A stretch of 64,000 nucleotides of DNA, taken from assembly GCA_943788345.1 (NCBI GenBank), contig CALSPX010000006.1, positions 186,001 through 250,000 on the forward strand, written 5' to 3'. The stretch comes from Ascidiaceihabitans sp023955215. GTDB taxonomy: Bacteria > Pseudomonadota > Alphaproteobacteria > Rhodobacterales > Rhodobacteraceae. Each line of letters begins with the position of its first letter. Position 1 is the stretch's first letter. Of the stretch, positions 26,051-34,526 are shown in pieces. The translations under genes were made by a program, and so were the position numbers. Below the pieces are notes generated by a model that saw only the letters and a list, made by a program, of their open reading frames with translations, was not told the DNA's origin and made no database searches.

Positions 26051-27382
26051 ATGAGTTTCGGATTAAAAATTATGCAGTTGGCACAAATCATCACAGCGCG
26101 TTTCAAACCGCTTCAAGCCCGTTTAGGCCGTGGTAAAAACCGCTACATTATCGAAACGGATGGTGTTTGCCTTCCATCTGGACCCGTCATTCCCAAACGC
26201 CCCAAAATCAAAATGGCAAAAGCACCCAACAGCGATGTCCTTGTAATTTCCTGCCCCGATCCAACGGCCGAAGATCGTGAACGCGATTTCCATCAACAAC
26301 GCGGTCAACGCCTGTCACGCCAGGAACAATGGGTCGATATTTCAAAAGCGATCCAATCAGCCGACCGCTGTTTGCGTAAAACAGACGGTGGCATGCCAGT
26401 GGCAGACCTAATCGGCTTTGGCGCACGTGCAGATGTTGTGAACGCCTGCGAACACGCTTTGATGAGTGGCAAACCGGCGAAAGACGCCCCTCTCCTAAAT
26501 GGTATCGAAGAATTAGAAACCGTCCTTGCCGACCATCCGAATGATTATGCAATCGCGACCATAGTTGCCCATGCGCACATGGATATGGGTTGGTCATGGC
26601 GCGGCGGACGGTGGGACGTTGAAATTTCTGAAACCAATAACAATGCTTTTGATGCCCATTTTGATCGGGCGGCAGATATCCTTGCCCCTTTCAAAGACAT
26701 GAGGCCTAAGCCTGCCTTCTTGGCGGCTGCAGAATGCACGCAACTCGCTGGTCGAAAAAATGCCAGCGACGACATCGCAAGAGCTTATGAGACAATTATC
26801 GATCTGGACCCAAGTAATGCCCGCATCATGCGCGCAATGGGCAACCATTTGTTACCACGTTGGTTTGGGGACTATAATGCCCTAGAACTCGAAGCGCGCC
26901 GCACAGCTGCTCGCACCCAAAAAACTTGGGGTGCAGGCGCGTATACGTGGGTACAGTTTGATGCCATCGCCTATGATGATATCGCCTGTGCCCGCCTCGA
27001 CGTGGAATTCTTTGTAGACGGATTGCGCGACATCTTGAAGCGCACAAAAGATCAGTACACGGTCAATCTATTGGCCGCATATTGTGCCAATACTATGGGC
27101 AATGCGACCGGTGGCAACGACGAAGCTGATCAAGTGCGCAGCCAAATCGCAGATTGCGCCAAATGGATCATCCGTGAATACCTTACCGAATTGCACCCGA
27201 TGTTATGGGCACACGCCGCACGTGGGTTTGACAACAACCTTCAGGTCCGCTGCGCAGATCGCTTTGCAGCCTCTGGTGAAGCAGACGCATTGCGCATCAT
27301 CGGGACCGTGTTTCGCCGCGATATCGCAAACGGCAACCGCATTATATTTACTGACGACGGCCCTATCTGCCAGCCAGCCTAA
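26051..27382 (+). CDS. uncharacterised protein, helical repeat-like
   Basis: A 443-residue protein from the ATG at 26051 (an ATG 21 nt further in is also possible). The first 110 residues are basic and proline/lysine rich; the remainder is alpha-helical with TPR-like segments, for example ELETVLADHPNDYAIATIVA and AYETIIDLDPSNARIMRAMG, and a tryptophan-rich stretch MDMGWSWRGGRWDVE. No signal peptide. I do not recognise the family; it is isolated, convergent by 4 nt with the following minus-strand gene, and has a 286-bp upstream gap. Confidence 0.72.
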   Translation: MSFGLKIMQLAQIITARFKPLQARLGRGKNRYIIETDGVCLPSGPVIPKRPKIKMAKAPNSDVLVISCPDPTAEDRERDFHQQRGQRLSRQEQWVDISKAIQSADRCLRKTDGGMPVADLIGFGARADVVNACEHALMSGKPAKDAPLLNGIEELETVLADHPNDYAIATIVAHAHMDMGWSWRGGRWDVEISETNNNAFDAHFDRAADILAPFKDMRPKPAFLAAAECTQLAGRKNASDDIARAYETIIDLDPSNARIMRAMGNHLLPRWFGDYNALELEARRTAARTQKTWGAGAYTWVQFDAIAYDDIACARLDVEFFVDGLRDILKRTKDQYTVNLLAAYCANTMGNATGGNDEADQVRSQIADCAKWIIREYLTELHPMLWAHAARGFDNNLQVRCADRFAASGEADALRIIGTVFRRDIANGNRIIFTDDGPICQPA

Positions 27383-27885
27383 CCGCGCTGCATCAATCGA
27401 CGAACCGCAGCCTGCAAAAGCAGGCGCGAATACAGCAGATGTGCGCCCATCAAGCTATGGATAAGCCAGCCCACTTTGGGTGCCTCGCCCTTAACCTTGG
27501 ACGGTGCGGGCACTAAAACAGATCCAAAATACAATCGTGTGCCATCTTCGATTGGCTGCACCATCAACCACGACTTTGTGCCACCAGCTGATAACAATAT
27601 CTGTGCATCGTGACGCGTTTCGACTTCCCAAATAAAAATCCGATCCGTCAGCCCCTTCGACAGCGCTGTCACATCCGCGTCACGCATCCGCCCTTTGGGG
27701 GCCAAGGATAAGACAACACGTTCAAGACGAAACAACGGCGTTTTGTAAAAGGCCTCGATGAAGTCAGACAGTTTGACAGCTCTTGAAATTTCGATGCTAA
27801 AGCAATCCGTTACATACCCTGACATCTTTGACTGCTCTGTGATCAAGCTGTGCTCGGGCCTCTGGGCTTCTATGACGTTTTCCAT
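27379..27885 (-). CDS. uncharacterised SRPBCC/DUF2867-like protein
   Basis: A 168-residue protein from the ATG at 27885, which has GGAGT upstream. It contains DCFSIEISRAVKLSDFIEAFY, KTPLFRLERVVLSL, and TKSWLMVQPIEDGTRLYFGS, ending with a hydrophobic GWLIHSLMGAHLLYSRLLL segment. The pattern resembles DUF2867-like SRPBCC-fold proteins that bind hydrophobic ligands; function unknown. It is divergent from gatB and overlaps the previous gene's stop by 4 nt. Confidence 0.68.
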   Translation of the reverse strand: MENVIEAQRPEHSLITEQSKMSGYVTDCFSIEISRAVKLSDFIEAFYKTPLFRLERVVLSLAPKGRMRDADVTALSKGLTDRIFIWEVETRHDAQILLSAGGTKSWLMVQPIEDGTRLYFGSVLVPAPSKVKGEAPKVGWLIHSLMGAHLLYSRLLLQAAVRRLMQRG

Positions 27886-28095
27886 GGTTAAAAACTCCAA
27901 ATCGGTTGCGATACGCCGCACTCCATCAAAGTCTGAGTGATCCCTCTTCCAAAGTCGATGCGGCGAAATGGAACGCGAAAACCCCTCGCACCAAAGTTAA
28001 CGCACCATCCAGAGGCCAGATCACCTTGTCCCCCCTTGCTCCTGTGTCGCCCCTGTCCTAAAACCGCCTTGCTACGTTGCGCACAGGAGATGATG

Positions 28096-29610
28096 ATGCT
28101 TGATCTGACTTACGAATTGCCAAAAATCAAAACGATTGCTGGGGCCAAACATGACTGGGAACTGGTCATTGGCATGGAAGTGCACGCGCAGGTCAGCTCG
28201 AATTCCAAACTCTTCTCTGGCGCCTCCACCAAATTCGGAGCCGAGCCAAACTCAAACGTGGCCTTCGTTGACGCCGCCATGCCTGGCATGTTGCCCGTTA
28301 TCAACGAATATTGCATTGAACAAACGGTGCGTACCGGCCTTGGTCTAAATGCAGAAATTCACCTGAAATCAGCTTTTGACCGCAAAAACTATTTCTACCC
28401 GGATTTGCCGCAAGGCTATCAAATCTCACAACTTTACCACCCGATTGTCGGTGAAGGCGAAGTTTTGGTTGAACTGGGTGACGGCACTGCGCGCACAGTG
28501 CGCGTTGAACGCATTCACATGGAGCAAGACGCGGGTAAATCCATCCACGATATGGACCCGAACATGTCATTCGTAGATTTGAACCGTACAGGCGTTTGCC
28601 TGATGGAAATCGTGTCCAAACCAGACATTCGCAGCCCTGAAGAGGCCGCGGCCTATGTCGCAAAAATCCGCCAGATCGTTCAGTATTTGGGCACGTCTGA
28701 TGGCAACATGCAAAACGGTAACCTTCGGGCTGACGTAAACGTATCTGTCTGCCGCGCTGGTGATTACGAAAAATTCCGTGAAAATGGCGATGATTTCTCG
28801 TACCTTGGCACGCGCTGCGAGCTGAAGAACATGAACTCAATGCGCTTTATCCAAGCGGCAATTATGGCCGAAGCTAAACGCCAAATCGGTGAATTGGAAA
28901 ACGGCCGTAAAATTCAGCAAAATACCATTGCATGGAACCCAGACACGGGTGAGATTTCACCGCTGCGTTCTAAAGAAGAAGCGCATGATTATCGCTATTT
29001 CCCGGATCCAGACTTGTTGCCTTTGGAAATTGAGCAAGAGTGGGTTGATGATATCAAAGCCAACTTGCCAGAGCTGCCAGACGCAAAAAAGGCACGCTTC
29101 ATCAATGACTTTAAACTTTCAGACTATGACGCATCCGTTTTAACCGCTGACGTTCAAACCGCTGGTTACTTTGAAGACGTGGCAAATGGTCGTGATGGCA
29201 AGATGTCGGCCAACTGGGTGATCAACGAATTGTTTGGTCGCCTAAAAAAGGACGACAAAGACATAACAGAAAGCCCCGTAACGCCTGCCCAATTGGGTGG
29301 CGTTATTGATCTGATTTCATCGGACGCAATCAGCGGCAAGATTGCAAAAGACCTGTTCGAAATCGTCTATACTGAAGGCGGTGATCCTGCTGAGATCGTT
29401 GAAGCCAAAGGCATGAAACAAGTGACCGACCTTGGTCCGATCCAAGCGGCCCTAGACGAAATCATTGCGGCAAATCCGGATCAAGTGACCAAAGCGCTTG
29501 AAAACCCAAAGCTTGCCGGTTGGTTCGTAGGTCAGGTAATGAAAGCCACTGGCGGCAAAGCCAATCCAAAGGCTGTGAACGAATTGGTTGCAAAAACCCT
29601 CAAAGGCTAA
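28096..29610 (+). CDS. gatB: aspartyl/glutamyl-tRNA amidotransferase subunit B
   Basis: A 504-residue GatB, the kinase subunit of the GatCAB complex that converts Glu-tRNA(Gln) and Asp-tRNA(Asn) to the amidated forms. The cradle domain shows WELVIGMEVHAQV, the metal-binding region SAFDRKNYFYPDLP and GYQISQLYHP, and LMEIVSKPDIRSPEEA; the C-terminal helical and tail domains (YqeY-like) follow. Of three in-frame ATGs at 28090-28096, the last (MLDLTYEL) is best spaced from AGGAG. The open frame to 27937 has no ribosome site. A strong hairpin follows the stop. Confidence 0.97.
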   Translation: MLDLTYELPKIKTIAGAKHDWELVIGMEVHAQVSSNSKLFSGASTKFGAEPNSNVAFVDAAMPGMLPVINEYCIEQTVRTGLGLNAEIHLKSAFDRKNYFYPDLPQGYQISQLYHPIVGEGEVLVELGDGTARTVRVERIHMEQDAGKSIHDMDPNMSFVDLNRTGVCLMEIVSKPDIRSPEEAAAYVAKIRQIVQYLGTSDGNMQNGNLRADVNVSVCRAGDYEKFRENGDDFSYLGTRCELKNMNSMRFIQAAIMAEAKRQIGELENGRKIQQNTIAWNPDTGEISPLRSKEEAHDYRYFPDPDLLPLEIEQEWVDDIKANLPELPDAKKARFINDFKLSDYDASVLTADVQTAGYFEDVANGRDGKMSANWVINELFGRLKKDDKDITESPVTPAQLGGVIDLISSDAISGKIAKDLFEIVYTEGGDPAEIVEAKGMKQVTDLGPIQAALDEIIAANPDQVTKALENPKLAGWFVGQVMKATGGKANPKAVNELVAKTLKG

Positions 29611-29642
29611 GGGTCAGCCTTCCAAAACCGCTACCAAATTTC

Positions 29643-29672
29643 ATCAAGCGGCAGAGCAATCTGCCGCTTGAT
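29643..29672 (+). terminator. terminator after gatB
   Basis: ATCAAGCGGCAG (29643-29654) pairs perfectly with CTGCCGCTTGAT (29661-29672) around the loop AGCAAT; TGCGTTTT follows. A 12-bp stem 32 nt after the gatB stop. Confidence 0.82.
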
Positions 29673-29828
29673 TGCGTTTTAACGGCAGCCGAACCAACAT
29701 ATTTATTGTTGTAAAATGGGCACGCGAAAATTCGTAGAATTCAAATCCCTTGGCTCACAGCAATTTTCAACCTAGCATTGTTCCAAATTCCGAAACAAAA
29801 AAATAATACGGAATGAGCAGGCAATAAA

Positions 29829-30338
29829 ATGAGCGGGTTACAAAACGCACAACAACGCCCCATGGGTGATGAAAGTGCACAGCAGCAAACTGAATCGCAG
29901 ATGGCCTCCTTTGGGAGACTGAGTATGCTTGCTTCATATTGCCCCCTGCACAAACAGTTTCCTGTTCAGGCCTTATCGCGCTTGTTCATTCCTGCGATCA
30001 ACAATGACACCATCCGCTTCTTCACAAATGACGATGATCAAGTCTGCGCTGCCCTGATTTGGGCACGCCTCTCAGACGAGGTGAGCCAGCGCATGATCTA
30101 TGATCAGGTTCCACCGACCGAAAAGGATTGGACCAGCGGCACAAACCTTTGGTTTCTCGATATTCTTGCTCCCTTTGGCCACGGTAAAATGGTTGCTCGA
30201 CATATTGCGCGTACCCCACCCGAAGGACCGTTCTATTTCGCGCGTTTGGGCAAAGGTGGACGAACCCGCAAGGTGGTGCGCGGCGACTCGTCAGTGCGCA
30301 AGAACCGTGTGCACTCCTTCCACTTAGACCTCGAATAG
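29829..30338 (+). CDS. toxin-activating lysine-acyltransferase (HlyC/RtxC family)
   Basis: A 169-residue homologue of HlyC, the acyl-ACP-dependent enzymes that fatty-acylate lysines of RTX toxins. The fold signature is present: LASYCPLHKQFPV with the presumed catalytic His41, then ALIWARLSDEV, and TSGTNLWFLDILAPFGH with Asp111 (His-Asp spacing of 70, close to HlyC His23-Asp92). It ends VHSFHLDLE. The neighbour 16 nt downstream is a VCBS-Hint gene rather than an RTX toxin gene, so the natural substrate is unknown. A substrate elsewhere in the genome is possible. Confidence 0.82.
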   Translation: MSGLQNAQQRPMGDESAQQQTESQMASFGRLSMLASYCPLHKQFPVQALSRLFIPAINNDTIRFFTNDDDQVCAALIWARLSDEVSQRMIYDQVPPTEKDWTSGTNLWFLDILAPFGHGKMVARHIARTPPEGPFYFARLGKGGRTRKVVRGDSSVRKNRVHSFHLDLE

Positions 30339-30354
30339 GATGTAGGAGCAGACA

Positions 30355-31308
30355 ATGGGCTTTCCACAACCAGATACAGGTGCCGTAACCGAAGACGCAG
30401 GGATCGTGGGCGGTTTTCTAACTGCGACGGGCGACATCAACTTTGGCCCCTTCTTTAACAATGACGCAGGCCAGTGGACGGCAGAAACCATATCTGGGGC
30501 ATATGGCTCCACCCTTGTGATTGATGACGACGGTGTATGGACCTACAGCGCAAACAACGCCAACGCGTCCATTCAGGCCCTCAATATGGGCGAAACGCTG
30601 ACTGAGGTTTTCACAGCCACCTCAACAAACGGCACCTCAACCATCACCATCACCATCAACGGCACCGATGAACCACCGTGTTTCGTTGCTGGCACTTTGA
30701 TCGACACCCCATACGGCCCACGCCCAATTGAAGACCTGCGCGCAGGCGATCAGGTGATAACCCGTGACAATGGGATTCAACGGATTTCATAGGCAGGATC
30801 ACGCGATATTCAGCTTGGGATCGGGTCAAAATTCGATGCACTGCAGCCAATCCGCGTTTCAAAGGGCTCTCTTGGCCCTGGCTTACCTGACCGCGACCTG
30901 TGGTTTTCGCCCATGCACCGTTTGCTGATCAAAGATCCAACCGTTTCTCTGATCACCGGAAGCAACGAAGTGTTCTGCGCTGCGAAACATTTGGTGAATG
31001 GCCAAACAATCGTAAAAGAGACCCGCAGCAATGTCTGTTATCATCATCTCATGTTTGAAGAGCATCAAGTTTTGGTTTCAAGCGGATGTGATAGCGAAAG
31101 CTTTTATCCCGGCGCGATCGGCCTAGACGGTTTTGAAGATGAAACACGCGAAGAGGTCTTAGGGTTATTCCCAGAGCTGCGTACCCTACCCGACAACTAT
31201 GGCCGTCTTGCCCGTCAGGTTGTCAAAAAGCACGAAGCGAACCTGATCCGTGAACGTTTCACCCCTGCACAAGTATTCTGGAACAATCTTATCAAGCGCG
31301 CAGCGTAA
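30355..31308 (+). pseudogene. VCBS-Hint domain protein gene interrupted by an amber stop
   Basis: One frame encodes a 317-codon protein with a single TAG at codon 146 (30790-30792). Before it are a VCBS-like repeat (residues about 45-107, YGSTLVIDDDGVWTYSANNA...TITINGTDEPP) and the start of a Hint domain (Cys109 in CFVAGTLIDTPYGPRPIEDL). After it the frame continues without shift: AGSRDIQ..., FSPMHRLLIKD with the Hint histidine, and the typical CYHHLMFEEHQVL...SFYPG tail. The other Hint gene has Trp at this place (QPVRWVG), so one TGG-to-TAG change explains the break. RBS GGAG is intact. Confidence 0.88.
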
Positions 31309-31321
31309 AGTAGCCAATGCA

Positions 31322-32449
31322 TTAGGAAGCTGTTTGGCTGGATCTCGCAGCAGTCGCCGGCAAATGACCAACCAACGCCAAAGCATTCTTTTGATGCCGC
31401 TCAGCCAGCTTTCGCTGCTTTTTACCTAATGGGATCGTTCGCGCAGGTTTTTTGCGCGAACGGGGCGATACAAACGTCGGGAAAATAGCCAATAACTCCG
31501 ATTTCGCCTCGTCCCCCATAAGTGCCATGGCTTGGGGTCCCGGCAACAAACTTTCTGTCGGCGCATCATTGGCAAAGACAACTTGATGTTCTTCGAACAG
31601 AATATGACAATAAGTTATTGCTTTCAGATCCTTACAAATCTCAATACCGTCTATACCGATCAAAGACTTGGCAGAAACCAAGACCTCGTTTGTGCCAAAC
31701 ATCCGTGGAACGACTTTTGAACTTACCAGCATCCGGTGCTGTTGGGACACCAGTAAATCACTGCTGGGTAAATTAGCACCCAACGCGCCAGCGCGTATCT
31801 TCACTGGACATAACTTATCGGTTAGCGCCACGTTCTGCACACCGACCCACCGCACGGGCTGCGCGCCATTGTCCAACGTCTCGACAAGGTCGCCAATCTG
31901 GATTTGATCAACGCGACGATCACCCTCAGAAGTGCGGACCATCGTTCCTGCCGCAAAACACACAAAACTCTGTAAGGCGTTTTGGTAAAGACCTGTGTAT
32001 GCCTGCCCAGATATCGAATTCACGTTGATGGCTTGAATCCCACCAGACCCAGGGCGGTTCAGATCCGTACCGGCAAAGTTTGAGTTGGTTAAGAAAAGGT
32101 TTCCTAGGACATCCTGATACAAAACAACGTTATCAAAGGTTCCTGTCGATCCGTCCATATAGACAACATAGACGTTTGCGACTTCTAACGAGTCTACTTG
32201 GGTCGTTACTGTACCAGCGCCTAAATCATATGAAATGTTGTCCGTGGTACTCTGTGGATTGTTGGTACCAATTCCGTTGTTATTGGGATCATCATAGGCA
32301 ACAACCAAATCTTGATGAAACAAGGGGGTGCTCGCAGATCCGAATGTGCCCAAATAAGTCGAAGCATTGTCAACCTGCATCGAATTTTCATCCGGATCGG
32401 CATCGGCAAAATTGCCAAGATAAAGCACTTCGCTATATGAAACAGCCAT
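31322..32449 (-). CDS. Hint domain-containing protein
   Basis: A 375-residue protein with an N-terminal beta-rich domain (about 1-160, NFADADPDENSM..., YVVYMDGSTGTFDNVVLYQD) and a Hedgehog/intein-type Hint domain starting at Cys164 (CFAAGTMVRTSEGDRRVDQ), with DLVETLDNGAQPVRWVG and the block-B histidine in LLVSQQHRMLV. The C-terminal CHILFEEHQVVF...ESLLPGP tail is the usual Roseobacter form. Hint domains cut themselves before the Cys. No standard signal peptide is seen; such proteins are often secreted by type I systems. The ATG has TAGGAAAA upstream; it is convergent with the broken copy. Confidence 0.85.
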   Translation of the reverse strand: MAVSYSEVLYLGNFADADPDENSMQVDNASTYLGTFGSASTPLFHQDLVVAYDDPNNNGIGTNNPQSTTDNISYDLGAGTVTTQVDSLEVANVYVVYMDGSTGTFDNVVLYQDVLGNLFLTNSNFAGTDLNRPGSGGIQAINVNSISGQAYTGLYQNALQSFVCFAAGTMVRTSEGDRRVDQIQIGDLVETLDNGAQPVRWVGVQNVALTDKLCPVKIRAGALGANLPSSDLLVSQQHRMLVSSKVVPRMFGTNEVLVSAKSLIGIDGIEICKDLKAITYCHILFEEHQVVFANDAPTESLLPGPQAMALMGDEAKSELLAIFPTFVSPRSRKKPARTIPLGKKQRKLAERHQKNALALVGHLPATAARSSQTAS

Positions 32450-32843
32450 TTGGTTTTCCTACTGCGCTACCGCTCGTCACTGCCTTGTTCAACGGCACAA
32501 CGATCAAACTAATTAAGTTGTCCGTGCAATTTGCGTACCAAAGGGTGGTTGTAGCGGCCTTAATCACCGGGGCTATTTTCGTTCAAAATCTTCAAACCTC
32601 CTACTTGTCCTCAGATACTTTTTGAGTGCATTCGATTTACCGCACCTGCCAAATTCTTGAAGTCTTCTGTTAACCTGCACCGAAATTTGAACGGATTTCG
32701 CGCTGAGCAATTACAGCCAGGCCCACAGACCAAATACCGACGTGATACCGACGCAATACCGACGTTGCATTTACGTCCATTTCAGGGGCTTTTACCTGCA
32801 TCCCGCCCCTGCTATATCTGCGGCTGAATTCCAAAGGTGCGTC
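32450..32843. other. 394-bp divergent intergenic region with a phased repeat
   Basis: No credible ORF fills this gap between the Hint gene and the DUF4177 gene. It contains three ATACCGACG direct repeats (listed separately) and, near 32790-32820, TTTACC and TATATC spaced by 16 bp as a candidate promoter for the DUF4177 gene. Nothing else stands out. Confidence 0.55.
32734..32764 (+). repeat. three ATACCGACG direct repeats with 11-bp period
   Basis: Copies begin at 32734, 32745 and 32756, separated by 2-nt spacers (TG, CA). The 11-bp period puts all on one face of the helix, like a binding array for a cooperative regulator. The array ends 79 bp upstream of the DUF4177 start and just before the candidate promoter. 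Confidence 0.6.
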
Positions 32844-33326
32844 ATGTCCATATATCAATATCGCGTTATTCCAGCCCCGACTAAAGGCCTTAAGGCTAAG
32901 GGCATTAAAGGCCCAGAAGCGCGTTTTTCCAACGCTGTCGAAGACCTGATGAACCGGATGGGTGATGAGGGTTGGGAATTTCAACGCGCCGAAACTTTGC
33001 CCTCAACCGAACGCGTTGGCCTCACCGGCTCGACCACCGAGTGGCGCAATGTTTTGGTGTTCCGCAAACCCCGCATGGACAACGTAGCGGCCTTCTCACC
33101 TGAGGTGCTTGTCGCGCCTATCGTGGCTGATCAAAGCACCGAGTTGGACGCTGGTGATATGGTGGATTCCATGGATTCTGTAGATTCCGAGCACCCTGCC
33201 GGTGGTGAGGGTGCCACGCAAATGCTGGTCGACAATGGCGTGGAAGAGACCAGTGAGGTGGCAGGAATGACGGACTCGTTGCAATCCCTTGCAAATCGCC
33301 GTTCATCCGCAAATTCAGATACTTAA
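32844..33326 (+). CDS. DUF4177 domain protein
   Basis: A 160-residue protein. The N-terminal 75 residues (MSIYQYRVIPAPTKG, then FSNAVEDLMNRMGDEGWEFQRAETLP and WRNVLVFRKPR) form a DUF4177 domain, of unknown function. The remainder is an acidic, low-complexity tail with repeated D-S-V/M-D elements. The start is the ATG at 32844, where the family sequence begins; the frame is open upstream to 32742 but carries only the repeat array. It is convergent with the BolA-type gene 8 nt away. Confidence 0.82.
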   Translation: MSIYQYRVIPAPTKGLKAKGIKGPEARFSNAVEDLMNRMGDEGWEFQRAETLPSTERVGLTGSTTEWRNVLVFRKPRMDNVAAFSPEVLVAPIVADQSTELDAGDMVDSMDSVDSEHPAGGEGATQMLVDNGVEETSEVAGMTDSLQSLANRRSSANSDT

Positions 33327-33334
33327 CGTATAGT

Positions 33335-33604
33335 TTAAACGTCTAAATCCAGTGCTAAGGCATGGATACGCCCGATCAATTCGGGGCCTAAAGTGCTGTG
33401 CACCAAACGGTGGCGCGCGATGCGTGATTTGCCTTCAAATGCAGCCGCGCGGACCATCACATTAAAATGGCTCTCCCCGCCTTCTTGGAACCCAGAATGG
33501 CCGCGATGACTTTCGCTATCGTCAACAACCTCCACCGAATGTGGTGCTAATCCCTCACGCAGACGCATTTCAATCTCTTTTGCAACAGACATTTTTTCGC
33601 TCAT
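33335..33604 (-). CDS. BolA family protein
   Basis: An 89-residue BolA-type protein with the typical layout: EMRLREGLAPHSVEVVDDSESHRGH, then GESHFNVMVRAAAFEGKSRIARHRLVH and an H-A-L-A-L end. BolA proteins work with monothiol glutaredoxins in iron-sulphur cluster handling; the conserved histidine near the C-terminal helix (HRLVH) is present. ATG preceded by AGGAAC. It is divergent from a J-domain gene 72 bp away, a common Rhodobacterales arrangement. Confidence 0.92.
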   Translation of the reverse strand: MSEKMSVAKEIEMRLREGLAPHSVEVVDDSESHRGHSGFQEGGESHFNVMVRAAAFEGKSRIARHRLVHSTLGPELIGRIHALALDLDV

Positions 33605-33676
33605 TTTGTTCCTAGCCCCTTCACACTGCCAACCATTCTTCTAAGGTGTATCGCTAGAGTCGAAAAGGTCCAACTG

Positions 33677-34306
33677 ATGCCAAAGCCCGATCCATTCGGA
33701 TTCGATATGTCCGTATCCACCTCGAAAAAGAAAAATCCCCGCGGTCGCCGCGGCATGTCCGGTGCGTCCGAGACATCGACGCGCTTGTGCGATCACGACA
33801 CCTGTCAGGAAGCTGGCAAGTACCGCGCACCCAAAGCACCAGACGTGCTCGATGATTTCTTTTGGTTCTGCCAAGCGCACGTGCGTGAATATAATTTAAA
33901 ATGGAACTTTTTTGACGGCACCACTGAGGCGGAAATCAACGCCCAGCAGTCAGAGGATAAGGTATGGGAACGCCCAACCAAACCCATCGGAGACCCCGAA
34001 GCCCGCGCATGGGCACGTTTGGGTATTGAGGACCCTCATCAAGTTTTGGGTGCCAATTCCACCCAGAACCCGGGCCGTAAGGGCGGAACTGTTGGTAAAA
34101 AACTACCACCAATGGAACGCCGCGCTGTTGAGATTTTGGAAGTCGCTGACAACGCGACCAAACCCGAAATTCGCAAAGTTTACAAAGGGCTGATTAAAAT
34201 TCTTCACCCCGACATGAACGGTGGCGACCGCTCTCAAGAAGAACAATTGCAAGAAGTTGTATGGGCGTGGGATCAATTAAAGGGCAGCCGCAGCTTTAAA
34301 GACTGA
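33677..34306 (+). CDS. J-domain (DnaJ-like) co-chaperone
   Basis: A 209-residue protein with a C-terminal J domain (about residues 145-209: RRAVEILEVADNATKPEIRK, HPDMNGGDRS with the essential HPD). The N-terminal part has a Cys-His/Cys cluster (CDHDTC ... WFCQAH), possibly a metal site, and the conserved VREYNLKWNFFDG segment found in Rhodobacterales homologues. It would stimulate an Hsp70 ATPase; partner substrate unknown. It is divergent from the BolA gene and followed by a perfect hairpin. Confidence 0.87.
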   Translation: MPKPDPFGFDMSVSTSKKKNPRGRRGMSGASETSTRLCDHDTCQEAGKYRAPKAPDVLDDFFWFCQAHVREYNLKWNFFDGTTEAEINAQQSEDKVWERPTKPIGDPEARAWARLGIEDPHQVLGANSTQNPGRKGGTVGKKLPPMERRAVEILEVADNATKPEIRKVYKGLIKILHPDMNGGDRSQEEQLQEVVWAWDQLKGSRSFKD

Positions 34307-34327
34307 CCCGCGCCTTGGCCACAAAAT

Positions 34328-34359
34328 CGATTGGGCAGCCTTTATCCTCTGCCCAATCG
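34328..34359 (+). terminator. hairpin after the J-domain gene
   Basis: CGATTGGGCAG (34328-34338) pairs perfectly with CTGCCCAATCG (34349-34359) over a 10-nt loop, 21 nt after the stop. No T-tract follows. Confidence 0.55.
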
Positions 34360-34526
34360 CCCTAGCTGAGCTACTCGAATATATCTCCACTTAGACGATG
34401 TTGCTGCGAACTGGCCTCATTCAGGTCACGTTATTGGCCCTTCCCCTTGTCCTTGTGAAAGATATGTTGCACCACGAGGTACGGCCCTATTTGAGGCCAC
34501 TACATATATATTGAAGGACGACGCGC

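Noticed and set aside
27937..28095. Longer GatB N-terminus from 27937
   Set aside because: No ribosome site and no conserved protein sequence; ATG at 28096 with AGGAG fits the family.
30913..31308. A separate 131-residue gene
   Set aside because: It is the downstream half of the amber-interrupted Hint gene, in the same frame, and begins mid-domain.
34307..34526. Cobalamin riboswitch upstream of cobS
   Set aside because: No B12-box-like sequence with the expected paired helices is visible; only a terminator-like hairpin of the preceding gene.
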